From Ditylenchus dipsaci (Eukaryota > Nematoda > Chromadorea > Rhabditida > Anguinidae), in contig SADC01000456.1 of NCBI GenBank assembly GCA_004194705.1, positions 38,939-102,938 of the forward strand: a DNA stretch of 64,000 bases, given 5' to 3'. Below are positions 32,478 through 43,569 of this stretch, in pieces. Position numbers and translations under genes: made by a program. The notes under the pieces were generated by a model, which was not told where the DNA came from, ran no database searches, and saw nothing but the letters and a program-made list of their open reading frames with translations. The first letter of the stretch is position 1, and the number at the start of each line of letters is the position of its first letter.

Positions 32478-32985
32478 CATGACTTGTATCTACTGCGGGA
32501 TTGCCGAGCCAGAAGGATTTCCAAACTGCTATGGTGATGGAAACTACAGAGTCAGCTCGATGTAACAGTTTTGAAGATTCTCCTGATGCCCCGTCTCTCC
32601 CTAGAAATTCGCGCTTTCTCCGCCATACCCCACTAGACCTCGTCGTCGAATGTCAGCGTCGAATGGTAGACCAGATACATCATCAATCAGCCCTTCAGGT
32701 GAACCCTTGAAATAAGTTACTGCTACAAACATAATCTTAAATTTCCGCTTCAGGTCAGCAGTCTTTCGCTGAATATCACCCAAATATAGCCAACTATGAT
32801 ACGGAGCGACATTCTGTCATGGAGCAGCGATTAGAAAATTTGAGAAACATTCGAGGAGACGTGTCAGAAGCTACCGAAGAGTGCGTAGCCATTTGCATGA
32901 CCGGAATGAGCGCACCCACTAATTTCTATACATTTCTGCAGCATTGTCACAATTGGTGTTTTTTGTTTATGAGATATAAAATGTA
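32478..32985 (+). CDS. Exons of an unrecognised protein (possibly the RING gene tail)
   Basis: Exon 1 starts MTCIYCGIAEPEGFPNCYGD (ATG 32479), a CxxC..C pattern. After shifts it gives RPRRRMSASNGRPDTSSISP to a donor GTGAAC near 32698. Exon 2 (acceptor TTCAG near 32755) gives QQSFAEYHPNIANYDTERHS, VMEQRLENLRNIRGDVSEAT and ECVAICM, a helical charged segment, with a stop at about 32985. Order and strand suit a downstream part of the RING gene, but the 2-kb gap is filled by the tandem duplication. No domain is assigned. Confidence 0.4.
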
Positions 32986-33109
32986 GTTTTTCGAAATGCT
33001 AGTGCGACAGTTAGAAATCAATACCATCTTGTTCACCCTAATTTTCAAGTGAAATTTTTCAGCAATTTCTTAACTTTTAACTTATAATTTTTCAAAAACA
33101 TATTTAACT

Positions 33110-33155
33110 CAAAAAAATGTGAGGCGCTAACCCACTGCGCTACACATGTAGGTTT
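33110..33155 (-). repeat. tRNA 5'-half-like fragment
   Basis: On the minus strand TGTAGCGCAGTGGGTTAGCG is a good A-box arm. There is no B box within 100 bp. A truncated member of the SINE-like family. Confidence 0.45.
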
Positions 33156-33192
33156 CGTAAAAATAGTCGTAATTTAACTCATATGTAATTAA

Positions 33193-33427
33193 AAGGCCAT
33201 TGCCGTCTCCGACAACGGCTGTCTCCCGCCAATTCAAATTTTTTTCTTTATCGTTGGATTTACGTACGAAATTTTCAACTTGGTTTCTAACAAAACTATA
33301 CCTGAAATTAAATTCTAGACCTTGTTTTTTTTAGAAACCAAGCTGAAAAATCCGTACAGAATTTGAATGATTAGGCAAAAAAAATTGAATTGGCGGGGGA
33401 CAATTCAAAACAGGTGGCAATAGTTCT
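33193..33427. mobile_element. Palindromic TTAA-type MITE
   Basis: AAGGCCATTGCCGTCTCCGA at the left, GGTGGCAATAGTTCT at the right, TTAA on both sides (33189-33192, 33428-33431). Same family as 39836-40055. Confidence 0.85.
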
Positions 33428-33509
33428 TTAAGATGTCGGAGTGTTCGAAATCTTGAATCAAGTACTTGACTCGATACTCGAGAACTCGAATTTTCGAGTT
33501 TTTCGAGTA

Positions 33510-33667
33510 TACCGTTTTCTCTAATAATGACCCCCTCATAAATAATGACCCCCCCCCCTTATTTTTGACTAGGATTTCAGAGTTAAGGCCATTTTTGATT
33601 GACAATTTCGGGATTTTGAGGGGTTGAAAAATAATGACCCCGGGTCATTATTAAAGAAAATACGGTA
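33510..33667. mobile_element. ACCGTATT-family MITE
   Basis: ACCGTTTTCTCTAATAATGA mirrored by TCATTATTAAAGAAAATACGGT. The outer flanks (CTCGAGAACTCGAATTTTCG and ATTCGACTCGAGAACC) are inverted with respect to each other, so it sits inside an older palindrome. Confidence 0.8.
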
Positions 33668-34084
33668 ATTCGACTCGAGAACCTTGTATGCAACAAAGAT
33701 AGCCTTAAAATATTACACAGTTTGTGACTGTCCCTTGTAGATGGTTAAAAGTGTAGACTCAGGGCTAAGAAAAACCGCTTTGGTCAAATCGAACATGTAA
33801 CATTTTTACAATTATTTCAATTATTTCATTTTTAATTATTCTATAAATTAAAAAAATTCATACTAGATAAGTATGAAAATTAATAACGAGTTGTTTCACA
33901 TACAGTCGGCGCTCCCGATAAAGGACACTCAAGATGCCGAAAAAAAATTAGTCTTAATTGGAAGCTGTCTTTATTCCGAACATCCTAACCGAGAGCGTGA
34001 ATTTTTCAAAGATCACTAAAGCTGACTCTCCAAAGCTCACTCGGAGCACAACCCCTTTTAATGGCCCTGAATACCAGTTAGACC
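33668..34084. other. Spacer with one orphan pogo-like end
   Basis: CAGTCGGCGCTCCCGATAAA at 33903 is preceded by TA and has no partner nearby, so the other end was probably overwritten by the following palindrome. Confidence 0.4.
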
Positions 34085-35088
34085 GCGTTTTTCTAATTTT
34101 GACTATTTTTACGTAACACGGGAAAGGCACGACCACCCCGTGCGCTATCAAAAACCTTATATACCAAAAGATATCCCTAACTGAGCTTGTTATCATCTTG
34201 CAATCAAAATTTCCTATGGAGCAGTCTAGGCCGAGATATTCCACTTTTAAAGTTGTGAAATTGATCAGCTGGAATATACCAACAATAAATGGCAGCAATA
34301 AACATGTCAGTATGGCGCAGTGGGATCGTTGCGAACGCTCTTTTTTCATGTCGCAGGTTCGACTCCCACTCGAATCATTCATTTTTTTCTATTTTTTTTT
34401 CGCTGATTCAAATAATTTTGGACAACTATCAACAAACTCAATCTCACAATCAATTTAATTTTTTGACGCATTTTTTATTGCGATTAACAAATAATCGATG
34501 GCAATGCTTGTCCACAACAAAATGGTCGAAACAGATATACTGATCACAATAGGAGCAACAAAATGAAGCTTATGTTTGCACAATTTGGTTCCCAACAATT
34601 TCGTGACAAATTTGGAGGAAAGCAAACTTCAATTGGTTGAGGAATCGTACTTGGCCATCAATGTAACCACAAGTGCGCCAGGAATAAATTACAATTAAAA
34701 TTACAAATTATCCGAATTACATTAACAATGCGTCAAAAAATTAAATTGATTGTGAGATTGAGTTTGTTGATAGTTGTCCAAAATTATTTGAATCAGCGAA
34801 AAAAATATGAAAAAAATGAATGATTCGAGTGGGAGTCGAACCTGCGACATGAAAAGAGCGTTCGCAACGATCCACTGCGCCATACTGACATGTTTATTGC
34901 TGCCATTTATTGTTGGTATATTCCAGCTGATCAATTTCACAACTTTAAAAGTGGAATATCTCGGCCTAGACTGCTCCATAGGAAATTTTTGATTGCAAGA
35001 TGATAACAAGCTCAGTTAGGGATATCTTTTGGTATATAAGGTTTTTTGATAGCGCACGGGTGGTCGTGCTTTCCCGTGTAAGTAAAAG
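34085..35088. mobile_element. Foldback element with a tRNA-like module in each arm
   Basis: Arms 34105-34470 and 34725-35088 are reverse complements (for example CACGGGAAAGGCACGACCAC against GTGGTCGTGCTTTCCCGTG) around a 254-bp spacer. Each arm holds a tRNA-like module: plus 34306-34370 (TATGGCGCAGTGGGATCG.. GCAGGTTCGACTCCCAC) and minus 34825-34890. Transcription from either would run toward the spacer or out of it. Confidence 0.8.
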
Positions 35089-35171
35089 GTGAAAATAAAC
35101 TGAGAACGCACTTTTTAGAAAAAAAATTGATTGAAATGTAACTTTTTGCCAGTTTTTTGAGGGTACTTGGA

Positions 35172-35331
35172 TACCGTATTTTCTCGATTAATGCACCCGG
35201 GTCATTATTTTTTCAACCCTTCAAAAATGCTGAAATTGTAAATCAAAAATGGCCCTAACTCTGAAAATCCTAGTCAAAAAGCGAGGGGGGTTCATTATTA
35301 GGGAGGGGTTCATTAATAGAGAAAATACGGT
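35172..35331. mobile_element. ACCGTATT-family MITE
   Basis: TACCGTATTTTCTCGATTAA and CATTAATAGAGAAAATACGGTA. Interior CCTTCAAAAATGCTGAAATTG..TGGCCCTAACTCTGAAAATC is shared with 33510-33667 and the outer layer at 7845-8413. Confidence 0.85.
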
Positions 35332-35804
35332 ACTTTCTTTGGTGTAGTTCCATTGGTATAGATATGGTAAAAAGAAGTCTCCGAATGCATTTTGAGATGG
35401 CTTTCCTGTTTTAAGCATGTCTCGAGCAACTCCAATTTCTCTCCGCCCGTACAGGTCCAACTCTAAACCCAACCCCATTCTTGCTCGGAGTTATCATATA
35501 AATGCTAGAAATTTGCCAACTCAAAAAATGCAATCTTTCAATTATAAGCAGAAAATGACCGCTGAAATGTTTTCTAACCAAACAATTTTTCGCGTTAAAC
35601 AAATTTTAGTTTAAATTGGCTTTTGTTAAATCTGTCCTTATTCAGAGCGGTGCTTATAAGTTTGGGACCGGACAGTTTCTGTCCTCATTCAGAGAGTGTT
35701 CTTATTAGAGCCTTTTTAATGAGAACTTCAAGTTAGCTTTATTAAATAAAAATTTATCCTTATTGGTACCGTGTACTTAATCGGAGGATTCTTGTGTCTA
35801 GTGT
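35332..35804. other. Non-coding spacer
   Basis: Short overlapping ORFs on both strands, none with recognisable features. Confidence 0.25.
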
Positions 35805-36621
35805 CAGGGTGGGCAAAGATCAGATCAGATCGATCTACATCAGATCAGATCGCTAAAAATCAGTTTAGATCAGATCACATCGACTTGATAAATGTATAAC
35901 AAAATAACCAAATTAGGTCAAAATTTTGCGGTGATTCAAATTTACAGTCAGAAATAACTTGGATCGCTCAGAATCTCACGCCGGAGTTGATAAAAGCCAC
36001 TAAAGGTTGACTTTTCGGTAGTTTACTAAAGGGGTGAACTTTTCGCGAAATTCGATTGCGCTTATCAGATTTTCCGTCTATGGGCCCAATAGCCCGGAAT
36101 CCCACCCTCAACCATTCATAACTACCCTAAACCGCTTCAGACACTCCCAACCAATAACTAACAACACTGAACCAGTTTTTATGGTGGTTTTGAATGTTTT
36201 GCGGGTATTATGAAAAATTTAGCCAATTTCAGTGGGATTCTGATACGCGCAATCGATTTTTCGCAAAAAGTTCACCATCGCTTCAGTAAACCCAAAAACC
36301 AATTTTTAGTGGTTTTTGGCTACTCTAGGGTGTGATTCTGATCGACTGAGCCGATCAACTGGGAAATCTGATAAGAGCAATCGAATTTTCGCAGAAAGCT
36401 TACCCTCCCCCCCCTCCTCTATAGTGAACCCTCAAAAACTAATTTTCAGTGGCTTTGGCCTTTCTGGGGTGGGATCTGAGCAATCCGAGTCGTTTTCAGA
36501 CTAGAAAATTCGAAATCCCGCAAAATTTTGGCTATTTTGACAATAATATTTGTCAGATCAGTTCAGGTCCATGGATCTGAACTGATCTGATGTGGATCGA
36601 TGTGATCTTCGCCCACCTCTG
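35805..36621. mobile_element. hAT MITE with perfect 8-bp target duplication
   Basis: Ends CAGGGTGGGCAAAGATCAGA and TGTGATCTTCGCCCACCTCTG. Both flanked by TCTAGTGT (35797-35804 and 36622-36629). Subterminal GATCAGATC repeats on both sides. 817 bp, no transposase, though it contains a degenerate repeated block (GCGATCG..TTTTCGCAAAAAG). Confidence 0.9.
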
Positions 36622-36689
36622 TCTAGTGTGGCCATATTAAGGCCGAAAATCACTTTGAGATTTGTGATTTTTGGCCTCAAAATAGCTGT

Positions 36690-37904
36690 ATAGGGTAGTG
36701 ATGGAAGCGGGACGGGACTGTCCCGAAAGTCCCGTCTCGCCGAAGAAATTTTTCGCCAAAGTCCCGTCCCGGTGGTCCCAAACTTTCAGAGTAAAAGTCC
36801 CGGTCCCAAAAATCGAAAAAAATTCGGGACTTTTTTATTTATTTCATTGTCAAGAAATTTACACATTTTAGCTTTTCGTCAATTTATCATTATTCTTCTT
36901 ATCAATCTTTCGCTTCGTGCAATTTTTCTCTTGTCTTTCGTCTTTCAAGTCTTTCGTCTTTCTTCGTCTCTAGTCTTCCAAAAAGAGTGGGTTCAATTAA
37001 CTCAACTTTTTTAAAGAAAACGAAGGTTCATTTCCTGTGCTAGCGAAAATAGCTCGTCGCTACTTATCAGCTCCAGCTACAAGCGTACCAGTGAACAGCT
37101 ATTCTCGGTGGCGCGGGATGTATACGACTACAGGCGTTCAAATCTTTCTCCAGAGCATGCGGAACAATTGATTTTTTTGAACAAGAATTTACGCGTCGTT
37201 AGTTTCAGGCTCTACCCAGTTAGCGCCCAAATTGTTTGCGCCAAAAATCGTTACAGCCAAAACCGTTACATTTTTAATTAATTAGCTTGCTATATATAGT
37301 TTTCTAAGTAGTTTCGTGGATATTGTCATTACAAGTTAATACTCAAATTGATGCCACAGAGACCGGCTACATTTTGAGCATGAGGTTTTAAATGACCATA
37401 TTTGCAAAATTTGGTAAAAACTCCAAAAGTTCTCAAAAAAGTCCAGAATTCCGGAAATTTTGGAGTTTTTACCAATTTTGCATATATGGTCATTTACAAC
37501 CTTATGCTCAAATGTAGTCCGTCTCTCTGGCATCAATTTGAGTATTAATTTGGACATGAGATATTCACGAAATTACTTAGAAAAACCATATGTAGCCAAC
37601 TAATTAATTAAAAAAGTAACGGTTTTTGCCATAACGATTTTGGCGCAAACAATTTAGGCGCTAACGGCTAGAGCCTAATTTCAACTACTAGCTCTTTTGT
37701 GATGTAACATTGTGAAATAAAGTTTTTTTGAACAATGCTTTTATTAGAAGTCCCGAACGAAACTTTTCTGGTCCCGGCAGAATTTTTGAAAAGCCCCGGT
37801 CCCGGTCTCGAAATTTTTTTCTTAAAAGTCCCGTCCCGGTAGTCCCGAAATTTCGAAAATTCCAATCCCGAATCCCGCCGGAACACAATCGGCCAAGCCT
37901 ATTA
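36690..37904 (+). mobile_element. hAT relic at the edge of the right inverted arm
   Basis: Left part TAGTGATGGAAGCGGGACGG and repeated GTCCCG words; right end CGGCCAAGCCTA at 37904, shared with the MITE at 12241. Encloses a transposase C-terminus (37030-37191) and an inner inverted repeat (37330-37560, TTAATACTCAAATTGATGCC mirrored). The two ends do not match well, so this may be two fused hAT fragments. Confidence 0.55.
37030..37191 (+). pseudogene. hAT transposase C-terminal dimerisation fragment
   Basis: The frame gives [20 protein letters not shown] then, one base shifted, [20 protein letters not shown] and [14 protein letters not shown], the conserved hAT C-terminal (dimerisation) block. 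The upstream catalytic part is missing. It differs from the transposase at 22.1 kb, so it is a second hAT lineage. Confidence 0.75.
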
Positions 37905-39835
37905 ATGGACATTAAAGAAGCGTGCATGTGCGTTCCAAAAAGTTAAGACAGGGACCGCCAATTTTTTTGGGAACCTTTATTTTTAACTCGTTTCGCTTCA
38001 AACCTGATATTAATGACCTTATGCCACTTTCAAAAACCAGGCAAAAAACTTTAAAATCTAGACGAGAAAAAATAAAAGAGTTTGTTGAGAAAGAAAAAAA
38101 TTGTACCGCTGTGTACCGCTCTGATATGCTCCTTCAAATGACCAAAAATATTAAAAAAAATGTTTACATACTTTGAGAAGTCATATCGCATTACCATGAT
38201 GATGAAAATGTTAAAATTGAAATTAATTATGGATTGACTATGAATATCAGTCCCAGACCCCGGAAAGAGACAAATCATAGTTGGGCTAACGAACGCTGGC
38301 CTACGCTGGCCTACGCTGCCTACGCTGATCCTAAAGCGTGAGCCTAGGAGAAGGACTAGTAAAGTTTTACAACGAAAAATTTTTTCTAAGTCCTGCCACC
38401 CCTCTCCTACCCCCCTCTAGCAGAAAAAGTGCATTTGTTGGTATTAATGATGAATGAGATATAAAAACTATAAGTCAAAGTGATATTAAATCTCCAACAC
38501 TCCATTGTGGTGAATGTAGAATCAAACTCATTTTTAATGCTGAACAAGATACTGCCGGTCAATAGACGCAACTCGACGTTCTGACCCTTAATCGGCCAGT
38601 TTAAAAACGAGACATGATAACTCTTTTCTGTCGGTAAAAGTCTCTAATTCAAGCCAATGAATAAAACTTCTTGGAAAAACGTGTACTCATAAACTAGCCT
38701 GAGTCTCAGCTTTCAGTTTTGGTATCGTGGAGTTGTAAATAGCTTATGCTCTTGATGCAAAAAAACAAAAAACATAGAAAAGTTAATTTCGTAAAATTAG
38801 TCTTTCTTAGAAACGTATGTAACTTCTCACACAGCTAAAATTCACAAAATTAAATATATAGCGTGGACGCCTATAAAAAACTGCACAGAGCATTGTACTT
38901 CTCGGTACGTGACAATTGAATCCAACGACCGATTGAATCCAAGGACGATTGAATCCAACTACTAAAATGGGACAACTGAATCCAAATCTTTATTATAACC
39001 GTTGACATGCATTTGGCACCACATTTAGCATGAATTCGAAAATTGAATTTCACTTCTAAATTAAATTTCCCTAAATTTTATTGTTTATTGATTTTGTTGC
39101 ATTTGTGTGCTATCACTACTTATTTAGTGAGGGATTGAGCAAAGTTTTAATAACTGGGCCTTCCGCACTAAGAAACTCTAGTATTCAAGGCATTCAAAAG
39201 GTTAAATAAAAGTGTCCAGGTACCATAAGTCGAGCGATCGCACTGAGATCGGGCTATATAGAAGGGGCACTCAGTGTTACCCAGTTGTTTGGAAATTTTA
39301 ATTTAGAAGTGAAATTCAATTTTCGAATTCAATGCTCAAATGGGGCCTAAATGCATGTCAACGGCCATAATAAAGATTTGGATTCAGTTATCCCATTTTA
39401 GCAGTTGTATTCAATTGTCCATTTAGGCAGTTGGATTCAATCGTCTCTTGGATTCAATCGTCCGTGGCCGTGTAATTCTCATAAAAAATTAACAAAGAAA
39501 TTTTACCGCAAGACTATATAAAAAAAATTTGAATTTTTTGACGTAAAACATTTTCTTGCTAGGCAAACCCTTCATTCTGACACCAGATTTGAGTTCAGCG
39601 TGGTCGATGTGCATAAAAAATGCTTTTGAGCATTAAAGTTGTGCCTAATTTCGAATTCCGCTCGAGACAATAAATATTTAAATTTACGAAAAATACGTGT
39701 TGAATATTTATTGTCTTGAGCAGAATTTGAAATTTGACAGCAACTTTCAATGCTCAGGGGCCGTTCAATATGCAAATCGACCACGATGAACTCAAATCCG
39801 GTGTCACAATGAGGGGTTGGCTTAAAGGGCCATTG

Positions 39836-40055
39836 CCGCCTGTTTTGAATTGTCCCCCGCCAATCCAAATTTTTTTGCCTGATCATTCAATTTCTGCACG
39901 GATTTTTTATCTTGGTTTCTAACAAAACAAGGCCTAGAATTTATTTTAGGTATAGTTTTGATAAAAATCAAGTTGGAAAATCAGTACAGAAGTTCAATGT
40001 TTCAGAAAAAAATGAATTGGCGGGGACAACCGTTGTCGGAGACGGCAATGGCCTT
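39836..40055. mobile_element. Palindromic TTAA-type MITE, uninterrupted
   Basis: AGGGCCATTGCCGCCTGTTT at the left and GAGACGGCAATGGCCT at the right, with TTAA at 39832-39835 and 40056-40059. Sister of 10209-10706 without the nested foldback. Confidence 0.85.
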
Positions 40056-40656
40056 TTAAAAAATCTAATGTTTTACGTCAAAAAATCAAATTTTTTATCG
40101 TTTTTCGGCAAAATTTTGTTATTTTTATAAAATTACAAACTCAAAGCACTACTCTGTGTAGTTTTAATCGACTTTCACATTATATATTCAGTTTTGTGAA
40201 ATTGCAACTGTATGAGAAGTTACATACTGTTTCTAAAAAAGACTGATATTACCAAAATGTACCTTTATATACTTTTCGTTTTTTGCATCGAGACCATGAT
40301 CTATTTTAAAACTTACGATATTAAATTTTAAAGCTGAGTTCCAGGCTATCTTATGAGTATAAAGTTTTTTTATAGAAGTTTTTATTTATTGGCTTGAATT
40401 AGAGACTTTTACCGACTAAAAAGAGTTATCATGTCTCGTTTTAAAAATGGCCGATCAGGGGGTCAGAACGTAAAGTGCGTTAATTGACCGGCAGTATCTT
40501 GTTGATCATTGAAATTTTGTTCCATTCCATCATCTACCATAATCGAGTGTCATATAAAATAAATCTAAAACGGCGCAGCGAAACAAAGTTGCGGAAACAA
40601 AAAGCAAAATCAGTGCTTTTTAAGCTTTTTAACTAATGACCATTATTTGTTTTAAG

Positions 40657-41751
40657 ACCCATGTTCAAGATCACCTTCAGGGAAGGTTCAGAAAGTCGAG
40701 ACTTATCTGGACTATTTTTACCCTTTATGTATCACCCTCCAGACCAAGCTATGGCTCAGCAATTGCTTGGAGATCCTGACAAATGCATGAACATATGAAC
40801 AGATAAATGAACAAACTCGTCAAGGCAGAGCACGCACCAGATCCAGGTCTAGATCTAGCTCATCAGGTAGATAGAAAATATCGATAATAATGTAAAGAAC
40901 TCAAAATAAGCAAGCTATATCAAATTGAAACTGAAACCGATAAGATATAACCAGCTAGAAAAACTTCCATCAAATGCATTTTTGGCCAGCCATATTTTCA
41001 GGTGCCATTTGTGAACGACGTCAACTCAATGTGCTCTGGCGCTTGTGTTAGATCTACAAATTGCAACAGAGGCCAAACCACTGATAAGTGCGCTTGTGTT
41101 TTGCTTAAATGCGTGCCAAAGACAGCAATAACTATTTTGAAGCAGTAGCTCCAGAAAGTTGGCTATACTTATTTGGTAATATTTCTAAAGTCTGTAAATT
41201 TAGAAAATCAAAATGGTGCAGCAAAGTGTGGAACTAACAACAAAATTTGTAATGACCTGGCTGTTAAGAAGGACAAATCGCCAGACTTATGCCATGTGTG
41301 GCTGGGTTTTGCCGTGTGCACACTTCTCAGACTGTCCACAAGGAACAGTGGAAGATGTAGAAAAGGCACGAAAAAGAGAACAAAACAGAGCAGCCAGTGC
41401 TAGATATCTTGAAAAAAAACGTGCTGAAGGTGGGGCCAGACTTGAAGATCACAAAAGGAGGAATCGAGTAAACCAAGCGACTTTCAGCGTAAAAAACAAG
41501 CGGAGAAAATAATTAAATCCTTGCAAAGAGAAGAGAGGGTCAAAGCATTCGAAGAGAGAATCCAAAGAGGTATGATTTTTTATGCAAGTTCTGTAAAAAT
41601 TCGATATCAAAAAATAAACGATTTTAAAAAATCGAAATACGTAATCTTCAAATTTAAGTGATCCAGATTTTCAGGTGAACCAGGCACTTCTCACCTTTCG
41701 CCAGACACCAGCGAAGTTGAATCCAGTGATGAAGATGATCAAGAAAAATGA
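40657..41751 (+). pseudogene. Copy C: 5'-truncated copy of the Cys-rich/bZIP-like gene
   Basis: Exons 40657-40866 (Ser/Arg-rich), 41002-41569 (Cys repeats CSGACVRSTNCNRGQTTDKC and CSKV.. region, then KREQNRAASARYLEKKRAE and a basic helix) and 41675-41751 (GEPGTSHLSPDTSEVE, TGA 41749-41751). Splice sites match copies A and B. Exons 1-2, including the signal peptide, are absent because the duplication ends at the hAT relic. It shares the one-base loss (GTCCACAAGG) with copy A and has further indels (for example GCCATGTGTGG). Probably not expressed as a secreted protein. Confidence 0.7.
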
Positions 41752-41849
41752 TGTAAAAATTTTGAGCAGTTTTTTTGGTTATCTAGTAATTCATATTCCT
41801 AGAAATAATAAACAAGCAAAATTCATTAAAAAGACTTTTTCTCAATTAA

Positions 41850-42375
41850 TGAACCTCTCTCTGATAATGACCCCTCCCCCCCCTCTCTCTATTTTTTGCT
41901 AGGATTTTCGAATAAATATGGCAGCCCTGCCTTATAGGGCCATAGCAATCGCCGACAACGAGAAATTCAAATGTTTGAATTTGCTCGGGACAGTTCTCTT
42001 TCGTCTCGCTATATTCTTTCTATACTCTTTTTACTTGTTACGAATGACTCAAAAGAGAACAATGAAAGACGGCGACTGCTATGACCCTATAAGGCAGGGC
42101 TGCCATATGTCCTTTTGAAAAAATTGGTCCTTTTTTTGGGACCCCAAATCTTTTTAAATTTCGAAGTTTTAGTCAAAATTTTTTTTTCACTTCAAAATGG
42201 CAATAAGCACTAGATGAAATGGAATTTTTGTCTTCAAATTTCTGTTTTTTGACCAAATGTTCTTTTTTTAAATTTGAGATGGCAGCCCTGCTTTAAGGCT
42301 ATTTTTTATTGACAATTTGAGATTTTTCGGGGGTTGAAAAATATTGAACCCGGGTCCATTAATAGAAAAAAACGG
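41850..42375. mobile_element. Nested MITE stack, inverted copy of 7845-8413
   Basis: Outer ends TTTTTCTCAATTAATGAACC (41850) and CATTAATAGAAAAAAACGGT (42375). Inner palindromic element 41931-42093 and GGCAGGGCTGCCAT element 42092-42292 with TTAA at 42293-42296. Confidence 0.75.
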
Positions 42376-42620
42376 TATTTTGGCGTACCTTGGCCTTTTG
42401 TATGTCTTAAACTGAAGAAGAAAAGAATTAATGTTAAAACCCCGCTAGAAAGTGAAGCCTATTTGAATTTCAACCTTTACGCGAGCATTTTTCTGAATGA
42501 CAAGAGTCACTTTAAAACTCACCACACGCCAAACTCGTCAATCAAACATACTCATAAACACACACCATAGAGAAGATTAAAGGGGGGAAGCTACTTAGGT
42601 TTGAAAGAGTGGCGGTTGCA

Positions 42621-43263
42621 GTATATAGAATCCCCCCACGGGGAGTGATCAGATCGAAGAATAATATCATATTCGTGTTTATCGACCCCGATTTCATGAG
42701 AAAGCCGCGCGTTTTTTTGGTTCTGAGAAAAAAAAATTTTTTCGAACTACAGGGGGGGGGGTAGTTCTACAGATACCCCTACCATGGTTTTTTAGTCAAA
42801 ATTTGAAAATTTTAAGTTGGCGCTTTTTGAATTTTAAAGGAAATAAGGGCCGACCAATTTTTCGCCGCCATAATTTCATTCCTGCTTTCTCATCAGGGTT
42901 TTGTCCATAGATGACTTTTTCCTTCCATTTCTCTTGTTATTTTCACCGCCGTATTCTAGTGCATTTAGTATATTGTTCCAGGTGAATTCTATTCTTGCAA
43001 AACCGTACGCTTTTAACTCAGAGCATGGAAACAGGAAGTTTGTCAACGAACGGCGAATGTACTATAGAAGTCGCGATCTAAAAGGAGATAACGAGAGAAA
43101 AGTTTCCACACTCAAAAAGCTTCCACACTAAGAGAATCTCAATACCTGTGTTTCTATAATTCAATCTCAGTTCTGCTGGTAATCCATGCACCAACTTAAC
43201 CAAGTGGTCGTCAAAATGGATCGATTTTTTTTTAATGTTATTAAAACTTAAGAACGACCTTAA
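42621..43263. other. Spacer beyond the inverted arm
   Basis: Contains CCCCCCCACGGGG and a G9 run, with an ORF at 42901-43131 without recognisable features. The last ~20 bp (TTATTAAAACTTAAGAACGA) are half of a palindrome split by the next element. Confidence 0.3.
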
Positions 43264-43456
43264 AGGACCATAGCCGTCGCCGACAGCGAGAATTTCAAAT
43301 GTTTGAATTCGCGCGGGACAGTTCTCTTTGGTCTTTCATCGTACTCTTTTGAATCATTCGAAGCAAGTCAAAAGAGTACAGTGCGAGACGAAAGAGAACT
43401 GTCCCGCGCGAATTCAAACATTTGAAATTCTCGTTGTCGGCGACGGCTATGGTCCT
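43264..43456. mobile_element. Palindromic TTAA-type MITE inserted at a palindrome centre
   Basis: AGGACCATAGCCGTCGCCGA mirrored by TCGGCGACGGCTATGGTCCT. Inner arms TTCAAATGTTTGAATTCGCG pair. TTAA duplications 43260-43263 and 43457-43460. The flanks TTAAAACTTAAGAACGACC and GGTCATTCTTAAGTTTTAA are themselves inverted. Confidence 0.9.
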
Positions 43457-43569
43457 TTAAGGTCATTCTTAAGTTTTAATAACACTGCTTTACATTAAGA
43501 AATTGGCCAAATTTAAAAATTCGAAATTTCTCTTGTCAGTTGGCAATGGCCTTTCAAAAGTTTTCAGCC

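Larger units (their letters stand above)
37740..42620. repeat. Right arm of the ~5-kb inverted duplication
   Basis: Reverse complement of 7430-12421. The outer end stops near 42620 (against 7430, the poly-C GCTTAGACCCCC region). The inner end lies in the hAT relic near 37740-37904. It carries copy C, the uninterrupted TTAA-type MITE 39836-40055, the full foldback 39555-39830, and a private segment at about 39229-39475 holding a second AATTTTAATTTAGAAGTGAA block. Confidence 0.85.

Noticed and set aside
34306..34370. Functional tRNA gene
   Set aside because: A and B boxes are good, but the T-stem (GCAGG against CCCAC) and acceptor ends do not pair, and an inverted copy exists. It is a SINE-like pseudo-tRNA.
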